Below, piece after piece: positions 41,913 to 48,014 of a DNA stretch of 48,014 nucleotides; within the stretch, counting starts at the first letter, position 1; each line of letters opens with the position of its first letter. The stretch covers positions 389,025 through 437,038 of the forward strand of contig NZ_KB235937.1 in assembly GCF_000332315.1 (NCBI RefSeq), read 5' to 3'. This DNA comes from Prochlorothrix hollandica PCC 9006 = CALU 1027 (GTDB lineage: Bacteria; Cyanobacteriota; Cyanobacteriia; Prochlorotrichales; Prochlorotrichaceae). Both the position numbers and the translations under genes were made by a program. The notes under the pieces are model-generated. The model was not told the origin of the DNA. It was given only the letters and a program-made list of their open reading frames with translations, and ran no database searches.

Positions 41913-44564
41913 ATGTCCTTGATGATGATGAGCCTCGATCGTTTCCACGGCTTCCAAGCCCTAGATGACAGCAGCAACCGAGGCTTTGAACTGCCCGGTG
42001 CCCACCCCCACTACAGCCCCGATCGCCCCGGTCACGTCAAGCATATTCGCCTTGATCTAGATCTGGATCTCGATCGCCGCACCTGCCAGGGCACCTGCAC
42101 CCTACGCCTCCAACCCATCCTCAGCGGCACCACCCACCTCACCCTGGATGCCGTTAACCAGACCATTGACCGCGTTACCATCGACGGCGTTGATCAAGCC
42201 TTTGACCATGACGGGGAACACCTGGACATTGAACTGAGCCAACCCCTAGAACGATGCATCGCCATTGATCTGGTCATTACCTATCACCTCCACCAGCCCC
42301 AACGGGGTCTCTATTTCATCCAGCCCAGCGCCGATTATCCCGATAAACCCACCCAAGTCTGGACCCAGGGGGAAGATGAAGACTCCCGCTATTGGTTCCC
42401 CTGCTTTGACTACCCTGGCCAGTTGGCCACCTCGGAACTGCGGGTCTCTGTTCCCCAGGACTTTATGGCCATTTCCAATGGGGATCTGGTGGAAACCCTG
42501 ACGGAGGGCGATCGCAAAATCTACCATTGGCAGCAATATCAGGTTCACCCCACCTACCTAATGACCCTAGCCGTGGGGCGTTTTGTGGAACTGACGGACA
42601 GTTGGCAGGGCAAGCCCATCACCTACTACGTGGAAGCGGGCCAGGAAGCTGCCGCCCGCCGCACCCTGGGCAAAACCCCGGCCATGGTGGACTTTTTTAG
42701 CAAAACCTTTGGCTATCCCTACCCCTTCCCCAAATATGCCCAGGTCTGTGTCGATGACTTTATTTTTGGGGGCATGGAAAATACCTCCACCACCTTGCTC
42801 ACCGATCGCTGCCTCTTGGATGAACGGGCGGCGGTGGACAACCTGCGATCGGAAACCCTAGTGGCCCACGAACTGGCCCACCAATGGTTTGGGGATTTGG
42901 TGGTGATCCGCCACTGGTCCCATGCATGGCTCAAGGAAGGCATGGCCACCTATGCCGAAACCCTGTGGATCCATGAAACCTATGGAGCCGACGACGCGGC
43001 CTATTACCAACTGGGTACCACCCGCAGTTATCTAGAAGAAGACCGCTCCCGCTACCGTCGCCCCATGGTCACCCATGTCTATCGGGAGCCGATCGAACTG
43101 TACGATCGCCACCTTTACGAAAAGGGAGCCTGTGTTTACCACCTCCTGCGCCATAGCCTGGGGGATGAGGCGTTTTGGGCCGCCATCCACACCTTTGTCC
43201 GGGACAACGCCCACCAAACCGTGGAAACCATCGATCTGCTGCGGGCTATCGAAAAAGCCACCGGGCGCAACTTGCTCAACCTGTTCGATCAATATGTCTT
43301 CCGGGGGGGCCATCCCGACTACAAAGTTGCCTACCACTGGGATAAATCCAGCAACCTGGCCAAACTGACCGTCAGCCAAACCCAGGCCAAACCAGAAAAT
43401 CAGGGCAAAGATCTCTTTGATCTGACCCTGCCCATTGCCTTTGGCTTCCCTGGGGACGATGCCACCGCCGCCCCCCGCCTGCAAACCTTCACGGTGCGCA
43501 TCCATGAAGCCGAGCAAAGCTTCTATTTTCCCCTGGATCAAAAACCCAGTTTTATCAGCTTTGACGCGGGCAACGCCACCCTCAAAACCGTCAGTCTCCA
43601 CTATCCCCTGCCCCTGCTCAAGGCCCAACTCCAGCAGGATCCCGATCCCCTGTCCCGCATCCAGGCCGCCAGTGCCATCGCCCAGAAAGGGGGACTGGAA
43701 GCGGTCACCCTGCTGGGGGAAGCCCTCAGCCAACAACCCTTCTGGGGGGTGCGGCTGGAAGTGGCCCGCGCCTTGGGTCAGATCAAGCTCCACCAGGCCC
43801 AAACGGCCCTCCGTGCTGGTCTCCAGGATGTCCATCCTCGGGTGCGATCGGCGGTGGTCTCGGCCCTGGGTCAGTTCAAAACCCTGGACAGCTACCAAGC
43901 CCTCTATGCCCTGGCCCAAAAGGGGGATGCCAGCTACACCGTAGAGTCCAACGCCATTGCCAGCCTCGGCAGCTTTAGCAACACCAGCCTGGAGGGCGGC
44001 AGCAAAGATGGGGAAATTCTGGCCCTGTTGCAATCGGTGCTGGAAACCCGATCGGGCTGGAATGAAATCCTGCGCTGTGGGGCGATTCGGGCCTTAAGCC
44101 AGCTCAAAACCATCCCCGCCGCCCTGGATCTGGTGCTGCACTACACGGCTCCAGGGGTACCCCAAGCCCTGCGGCTAATGGCCATCCGTGCCCTGGGTGC
44201 CCTCTCTACGGGCCAGGAACCCCGCGATCTGGAGCGGATTCTCGATCGCCTGGAGGATCTCGCCGGAGAAGAGTTTTTCCTGACCCAAATGGCGGTGATT
44301 GGGGCATTGCGGCACATGGAAACCCCCGCCGCCATTGCCCTGTTGACGACCCTGATGGATCAAACGTTGGATGGCCGATCGAAGCGATCGGCGGAAGAAG
44401 CGATCGCCGCTGTGGAGTCCCGCCTCGGCAACCGGAAGGCTGTCCAGGGCTTGCAGGATGATCTCAAGCAACTGAAACAGCAAAACCAGGATCTCCTCAG
44501 CCGTCTGGAAGCCCTGGAAGCCCAGGCTAAACCACAGACCACCCCCGCCACCCCCCCATCCTAA
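41913..44564 (+). CDS. M1 family aminopeptidase with C-terminal HEAT repeats
   Basis: 883 residues. N-terminal beta domain (HVKHIRLDLDLDLDRRTCQG), then the M1 catalytic domain with exopeptidase motif GGMEN (286-290) and zinc motif HELAHQW (319-325) with third ligand Glu342 in KEGMATYAE. Tyr in the YEKGACVYH region follows. From about 560 to 850, HEAT-type helical repeats (RIQAASAIAQKGGLEAVTLL, VRSAVVSALGQFKTLDSYQA) replace the usual M1 C-terminal domain. A coiled-coil tail (850-875) ends the protein. It releases N-terminal residues from peptides; no signal peptide is seen, so probably cytosolic. Several Met codons at the start make the exact N-terminus uncertain. Confidence 0.92.
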   Translation: MSLMMMSLDRFHGFQALDDSSNRGFELPGAHPHYSPDRPGHVKHIRLDLDLDLDRRTCQGTCTLRLQPILSGTTHLTLDAVNQTIDRVTIDGVDQAFDHDGEHLDIELSQPLERCIAIDLVITYHLHQPQRGLYFIQPSADYPDKPTQVWTQGEDEDSRYWFPCFDYPGQLATSELRVSVPQDFMAISNGDLVETLTEGDRKIYHWQQYQVHPTYLMTLAVGRFVELTDSWQGKPITYYVEAGQEAAARRTLGKTPAMVDFFSKTFGYPYPFPKYAQVCVDDFIFGGMENTSTTLLTDRCLLDERAAVDNLRSETLVAHELAHQWFGDLVVIRHWSHAWLKEGMATYAETLWIHETYGADDAAYYQLGTTRSYLEEDRSRYRRPMVTHVYREPIELYDRHLYEKGACVYHLLRHSLGDEAFWAAIHTFVRDNAHQTVETIDLLRAIEKATGRNLLNLFDQYVFRGGHPDYKVAYHWDKSSNLAKLTVSQTQAKPENQGKDLFDLTLPIAFGFPGDDATAAPRLQTFTVRIHEAEQSFYFPLDQKPSFISFDAGNATLKTVSLHYPLPLLKAQLQQDPDPLSRIQAASAIAQKGGLEAVTLLGEALSQQPFWGVRLEVARALGQIKLHQAQTALRAGLQDVHPRVRSAVVSALGQFKTLDSYQALYALAQKGDASYTVESNAIASLGSFSNTSLEGGSKDGEILALLQSVLETRSGWNEILRCGAIRALSQLKTIPAALDLVLHYTAPGVPQALRLMAIRALGALSTGQEPRDLERILDRLEDLAGEEFFLTQMAVIGALRHMETPAAIALLTTLMDQTLDGRSKRSAEEAIAAVESRLGNRKAVQGLQDDLKQLKQQNQDLLSRLEALEAQAKPQTTPATPPS

Positions 44565-45149
44565 ACACCTAAACTAGTTTTGTTGAGGAAAAGTTAGGAA
44601 TCGGGCAGACAATACCTCAAAATCCTGATCTTAGCCCCCTTAGCCCCCCTAGTCCCCAGTTTTGAGGGAGAATACAATCTTGATGCCCCTCCAGGTCGGG
44701 GTTGGGAGTAGGTCTTCCCCTCCCTGGAAGGGTTAGGGGTAGATCTCTTATTCCCCATCTCGTCGGGGTTCGGAGTGGGTTAAACCTTGCGATCGCAGCC
44801 ATGGATTAGAAATACTTCCAGTTATAGGCACAACTGGGACGGTTCCAGATGTCTCAGAAACATCTAAATGTTGCGATAAACGCATGACCGTAGGCAAAAT
44901 CTAACCTGGGCTACAAAACGGGCGATCGTCCTCCCCTTCAATGGATGGATAGGGGTAGATGCAGAATTTGCCCCGGTTTTGCCCTGGTTTTGCCCTGGTT
45001 TTCCCCTCCATCGGCCCACCTCCGTCATCCATCGGCGGAACTCCAATCCCAGCACTCACCGCCGACCGGGGGCTGGAAGATCAAGGGTCAGATTTAGACC
45101 TCAGATCCGTCCCTAACCCTTCGATCGGCCCTGTTCATCCATCCTGCCA
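44565..45149. other. Intergenic region between two HEAT-protein genes
   Basis: 585 bases of low-complexity, C/T-rich sequence with short direct repeats such as GGTTTTGCCCT near 44975-45000. No gene or strong hairpin was recognised. Confidence 0.45.
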
Positions 45150-46478
45150 ATGCCTGGACCCATGACCCCTTCCCCCCCTGCCATCACCGCCGAAAGTCCC
45201 AGCCCTACCAGCCTTCAACCCTTAATCCAGCAACTTCAAGGGGGTGACTTCCACGAAAAATGGAACACCATGAAAGCCTTGGTGCAACTGGGGGACGTGG
45301 CGATCGATCCCCTCTTAGCCTGCTTAGCAGACTTAGACCTAGACCCGTTAGACCTAGACCCATTAGACCTAGGCCCATTAGACCTAGACCCAGAGAATGA
45401 CGAGGAAGACAGCGACGAAACCCTTTGGGAACTGCCCTGGTTCATTGCCCAAACCCTAGGCCAAATTCGCCACCCCCGCGCCCTCACCGCCTTAGTCCAC
45501 CTGGTACATCATCACCCCAGTCGGGAGGTTGCCCAGGTAGCCGCCACCGCCCTCGCCCACCTGGGGGAAGCCGCCCTGCCCGCCCTCCGCGCCCTGATCC
45601 AAGAACCGGCCACCCGGCTCCATGGAGTCCAAGCCCTGGCCCACATGCGGGATCCTGGGGTGGTGGATCTGCTCCTGGAAGCCGTCACCGCTGAAGAGTC
45701 CAGCGTTCGCGCCCTAGCCATCGAAGCCCTAGGGGGATTCCTCGATCCCCGCATTGCCCCCGCCTTTGCCCAAGCCCTCCAAGACCCCATGCCCCAGGTG
45801 CGCCAAGGGGCCATTGTGGGGGTGGGGCTGCGATCCAGCGCCCTAGACTCCACCTGGTTAATCCAACAACTCAGCCCCCTGCTCTGGGACTTGAATCTGG
45901 CGGTGGCCTGCCAAGCCGCCACGGCCCTGGGTCGCCTGGGCCTAGACGCTGGGGTTGCCCCCCTCCTCTCCCTGTTGGATCTGCCCGTAGCCCTGCCGCT
46001 CCAGCGGGCCGCCATCCAAGCCCTCAACACCCTGGCCACGACCTCCGCTCTCCAAGGCTTAGAGACCTATCTCTGGGTTTGCCTCGATCGCCCAGAAGCC
46101 ATGCCCCAAGCCCTAGCCCAGGAAATCCTCGGCAGTCTGGGAACCTGGGCCAAGTCCCCCCAACGGGGAGCCGCGATCGCCCTATTGCTGCGGTTTTTGC
46201 AAAACACCACCGGGAACCCAGACCACAGCACCCTCAAACAGCTTGCGGCCCACAGCCTCGGCCAATTGGGTCACGACAGCACCCTCCCCGCCCTGATCCT
46301 GCTCCTGGGGGATCCCCATGGGGGGGTTCGCCTCCACGCCATTGCGGCCCTGAAGCAGATCAACGGCGATCGCGCCCTGGCCCAACTCCACCACCACCAG
46401 CAACATCCCCAGGCTCCCTGGGACAGCCCCCCGATCCAAGCAGGCATTGCCCTAGCCCTGGCGGAGTGGCACCCCTAA
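45150..46478 (+). CDS. HEAT-repeat protein
   Basis: 442 residues made almost entirely of HEAT/PBS-lyase-type helical repeats (MKALVQLGDVAIDPLLACLA, LGQIRHPRALTALVHLVHHH, VRALAIEALGGFLDPRIAPA, LKQLAAHSLGQLGHDSTLPA). An acidic insert of four DLDPL-type pentamers (DNA 45336-45395) sits after the first repeat. Such proteins are scaffolds, and some cyanobacterial relatives are phycobilin lyases or lyase-like. The lyase function is not supported by any specific residue here. Another HEAT-containing gene lies just upstream. Confidence 0.85.
   Translation: MPGPMTPSPPAITAESPSPTSLQPLIQQLQGGDFHEKWNTMKALVQLGDVAIDPLLACLADLDLDPLDLDPLDLGPLDLDPENDEEDSDETLWELPWFIAQTLGQIRHPRALTALVHLVHHHPSREVAQVAATALAHLGEAALPALRALIQEPATRLHGVQALAHMRDPGVVDLLLEAVTAEESSVRALAIEALGGFLDPRIAPAFAQALQDPMPQVRQGAIVGVGLRSSALDSTWLIQQLSPLLWDLNLAVACQAATALGRLGLDAGVAPLLSLLDLPVALPLQRAAIQALNTLATTSALQGLETYLWVCLDRPEAMPQALAQEILGSLGTWAKSPQRGAAIALLLRFLQNTTGNPDHSTLKQLAAHSLGQLGHDSTLPALILLLGDPHGGVRLHAIAALKQINGDRALAQLHHHQQHPQAPWDSPPIQAGIALALAEWHP
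45336..45395. repeat. 15-bp coding tandem repeat, 4 units
   Basis: Copies of GACCTAGACCCGTTA encode DLDPL repeats in the HEAT protein. Confidence 0.9.
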
Positions 46479-46512
46479 CCCTCCCCCACTGCTTCTCTGC
46501 CACTGCTTCTGT

Positions 46513-46576
46513 CACCGCCTCTACCGCTACCTCTGCCACCGCCTCTACCGCCACCTCTGCCACCGCCTCTACCGCC
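46513..46576. repeat. 24-bp tandem repeat (2.7 units) after the HEAT gene
   Basis: Unit CACCGCCTCTACCGCCACCT plus CTGC, with degenerate half units just upstream (46490-46512). Lies in the 3' flank of the HEAT gene. Confidence 0.85.
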
Positions 46577-46791
46577 CCCGATCGCACCGTCTAGGCAGGG
46601 TAGATTCCCCCATTGGGTTCTAAAGTTCTGGTGAACTGCCACAACTGACCGACTTTTTGCAAGAATATGGAGAGCGCTCCTTGTGGAATGCCCTGATCCA
46701 GCCCTGGATTATGGGGTCTGTGTGGCCTAGGCTGACCACAAGAAGATCGCTGTCAAAACCTGTTTAAGATTTGCTAGGGAGAATAATTCAG

Positions 46792-46905
46792 ATGGATTTA
46801 CGTGTACTGATTGTGCTGTTACCCTTGGGTGTCGCGGCTGGCTGGGCCGTGTTTAACGTGTTTCAAGGAGCCAAAGAACAACTGGATCGGATGCTCAATA
46901 ACTAG
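46792..46905 (+). CDS. psbY: Photosystem II protein Y
   Basis: A 37-residue single-helix protein: MDLRVLIVLLPLGVAAGWAV, then FNVFQGAKEQLDRMLNN. The MDxRVLxVLxP start and AxxWAVFN centre are the PsbY hallmark. One thylakoid membrane helix, near the cytochrome b559 side of photosystem II. AGGGAG lies about 12 bases before the ATG. The length matches cyanobacterial PsbY (about 36-40). Confidence 0.88.
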   Translation: MDLRVLIVLLPLGVAAGWAVFNVFQGAKEQLDRMLNN

Positions 46906-47176
46906 ATGCTGGATCCAGATGCTGGATCCAGATACCGGATCAATCCGGATCGATCGCAATCTCAATAATCCGGTCTCCCCCACGTCCCAACCTCAGGATC
47001 CATCCGTGACCGGGCCAGGGGAACTGGACGGGAGGAGTGGTTGGGTCGCTCCGGCTGACCTTGCCCCTCACCGGCCACAACCCAGGTCAAGGATTCCACT
47101 AAAAAACGCACACCTCGATCGTCGGGGAGTGCGTTTTTAAACTTTAGGGCCACCCGCAGTGGTGGAAAATCTAGTG
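46906..47176. other. psbY-yggT convergent intergenic region
   Basis: Contains a 13-base direct repeat (GATGCTGGATCCA, twice at 46905-46931) just after the psbY stop, and a strong bidirectional terminator (47102-47138). Confidence 0.6.
47102..47138. terminator. Bidirectional rho-independent terminator
   Basis: AAAAACGCAC pairs with GTGCGTTTTT. A-rich on one side and T-rich on the other, it can stop both psbY and the converging YggT gene. Confidence 0.85.
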
Positions 47177-47461
47177 TTAGTACATCAAGCTCATGCTGGC
47201 CTTCTGGAGACCTTCCGACACAAATTGCAACAGGAAGATCCCTAAAATCGGCGAGAGATCCAACCCACCTAAGGGGGGAATCAGGGAGCGAAAAAGATTG
47301 AGGTAGGGATCCGTCAGTTGGCCCAAGGTGGCAAAGGGCTGATTATACCAATCCACGTTAGGAAACCAAGACAGCAAAATGCGAACAAAAATCAACAGAG
47401 TATAAAAACTAACGGTGGTTGAAAGGGTATTCACCAGAAGGTAAGTAGCGCTCATAGCCAA
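47177..47461 (-). CDS. YggT family membrane protein
   Basis: 94 residues with two membrane helices: first TVSFYTLLIFVRILLSWFPN, then the conserved YGGT-type segment PYLNLFRSLIPPLGGLDLSP followed by ILGIFLLQFV. Small YggT/YlmG proteins act in membrane or nucleoid organisation in cyanobacteria and plastids. Full length. Convergent with psbY. Confidence 0.93.
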   Translation of the reverse strand: MAMSATYLLVNTLSTTVSFYTLLIFVRILLSWFPNVDWYNQPFATLGQLTDPYLNLFRSLIPPLGGLDLSPILGIFLLQFVSEGLQKASMSLMY

Positions 47462-47578
47462 TTCACAGTCCTTTAGGTTAGGGAGTCTCGCAGTCAGATC
47501 TTGCCAGCAATTTTAGAGTAGAAACTTCCCCCTGGGAAATGGTGGATAGCCGGTAGCCCCCCCTTAGCCCTCGGCCCT

Positions 47579-47597
47579 GGCAACGGTGAGCGTTGCC
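47579..47597. other. Perfect 7-bp hairpin upstream of YggT gene
   Basis: GGCAACG-GTGAG-CGTTGCC. No U-tract follows. It lies about 120 bases upstream of the YggT start and is of unknown use. Confidence 0.4.
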
Positions 47598-47688
47598 CTA
47601 GATCCCTTAACCCGCCTTGGAAAGGAGATCTCAGGCTGAAGGTTGCACCGCTGGCCATGGAGCCAAGTTGACAGGTTTGATTATTTAC

Positions 47689-47990
47689 CGAAAATCTGGG
47701 TCTAAAGCCCCGTCCTTCTAGGACGGCTTTTCTTCCTGCAACCGATCTATCCAGTCTTCCACAAGCTGGGTCATAGTCTTCTCTCTCTGTTCCCCATCTT
47801 TGCTATCATGGTTAGCATATCGAAAAGTCTGGGTTGGGGCTAACCCAAGACTCTAAATGGACAAAGAACGGGCGTAAGACCAGGATGTCTGGCAATCCGA
47901 CTGCTTTGTCTAGCCAGCCGTACAGCGAACAGCTTGGACTATTCGCCTAGCCGGAGAATCCCCGCACCTTTAGGTCGGGGAGCATGTCAA
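47689..47990 (+). mobile_element. IS200/IS605-type mini-element without transposase genes, copy 2
   Basis: 302 bp, preceded by TTAC (47685-47688) and ending in TCAA (47987-47990), as for copy 1. Left hairpin at 47705-47729, right hairpin at 47960-47980. About 26 extra bases after the left end compared with copy 1. The 34-codon tail frame (47849-47950) is conserved, with only the RM/SI change among its residues. Confidence 0.8.
47822..47990 (+). ncRNA. Possible omegaRNA (reRNA) segment of mini-element 2
   Basis: Same structured right half as copy 1. The stem GTCTGGGTT/AACCCAAGAC is better paired here, and the CCAG/CTGG hairpin has a different loop. A guide would begin GGCTATCAACTTAATCC at 47991, in the dyad repeat. 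Confidence 0.4.
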
Positions 47991-47992
47991 GG

Positions 47993-48014
47993 CTATCAAC
48001 TTAATCCGGGACAG
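47993..48014. repeat. 79-bp dispersed dyad repeat, copy C (cut by window edge)
   Basis: CTATCAACTTAATCCGGGAC then AG matches the first 22 bases of copies A and B apart from a few changes. Only the left arm is in the window. Confidence 0.6.

Noticed and set aside
43032-44033. 333-codon minus-strand frame opposite the aminopeptidase gene
   Set aside because: Shadow of the M1/HEAT coding frame; Gly/Gln-rich with no recognisable fold.
45150-46478. Phycobilin lyase subunit (CpcE/CpcF-type) assignment for the HEAT protein
   Set aside because: HEAT repeats alone do not identify a lyase, and no phycobiliprotein or bilin gene is near.
1-48014. tRNA or rRNA genes
   Set aside because: None of the long intergenic regions examined showed a cloverleaf with GGTTCRA-type T-arm or rRNA-like sequence; a covariance search was not possible.

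Overview
The window is cyanobacterial chromosome. Support comes from dense GCGATCGC (HIP1) octamers and the plain GATCGC core throughout, a psbY gene, a PAM68-type photosystem II assembly gene beside rpsO, cyanobacteria-typical DUF3685 and DUF928 genes, and a PatA/CheY/CheW/MCP/CheA cluster of the kind that drives type IV pilus phototaxis or hormogonium motility. The genus cannot be fixed from the sequence. The DNA is fairly GC-rich, gene spacing is loose, and short tandem repeats are unusually common.

Layout. 1-2391: the 5' end of an apparent ISL3-like insertion sequence cuts into a membrane PAS/LOV sensor gene. 2392-3519: a gene-poor stretch with a 17-bp tandem array and two copies of a 79-bp dyad repeat. 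3520-5508: DUF3685 gene. 5553-14574 (minus strand): a type I restriction-modification island, hsdM - DUF433/DUF5615 toxin-antitoxin pair - 28-codon duplicate of the hsdM 3' end - hsdS - 330-bp gap - hsdR - YgjP-like metalloprotease. 14996-24043 (minus): a chemotaxis-like operon in the order PatA-like REC, CheY, CheW, MCP, CheA-REC. The CheA linker holds 52 consecutive pentapeptide units. 25038-28529: PAS/GAF/GGDEF/EAL protein preceded by about 1 kb of leader with a possible structured RNA. 28695-31484: SbcC/Rad50-like ATPase. 31589-32887: HemW. 33125-34204: PIN-TRAM membrane protein. 34323-34598: a 276-bp IS200/IS605-type mini-element with a probable omegaRNA-like 3' end, then a 13-bp tandem array, then rpsO-PAM68. 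35764-38512 (minus): DUF928 protein, a repeat-containing membrane protein and a PepSY-TM-like protein. 38588-41638: CDGSH protein, nitroreductase and pirin, with a divergent LysR regulator. 41913-46478: M1 aminopeptidase with HEAT repeats, and a second HEAT protein. 46792-47461: psbY and YggT. 47689-47990: the second mini-element, abutting a third copy of the dyad repeat at the right edge.

How genes work together. The restriction island is one co-directional unit with start/stop overlaps (hsdR/YgjP, DUF433/DUF5615, hsdM remnant/hsdS) into which a toxin-antitoxin cassette seems to have been inserted. The chemotaxis operon is a complete two-component array (receptor, coupling protein, kinase, two response regulators). 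The nitroreductase-pirin-LysR group looks like a divergently regulated electrophile/redox stress locus.

The most unusual points are: the 260-residue pentapeptide-periodic insert in CheA; two tnpB-less IS605-type elements that both keep the target site, end hairpins and a conserved transposase-tail/omegaRNA-like segment; the toxin-antitoxin insertion bounded by duplicated hsdM ends; a LOV photosensor interrupted by an insertion sequence; and in-frame 15-bp expansions recurring in at least five unrelated genes.
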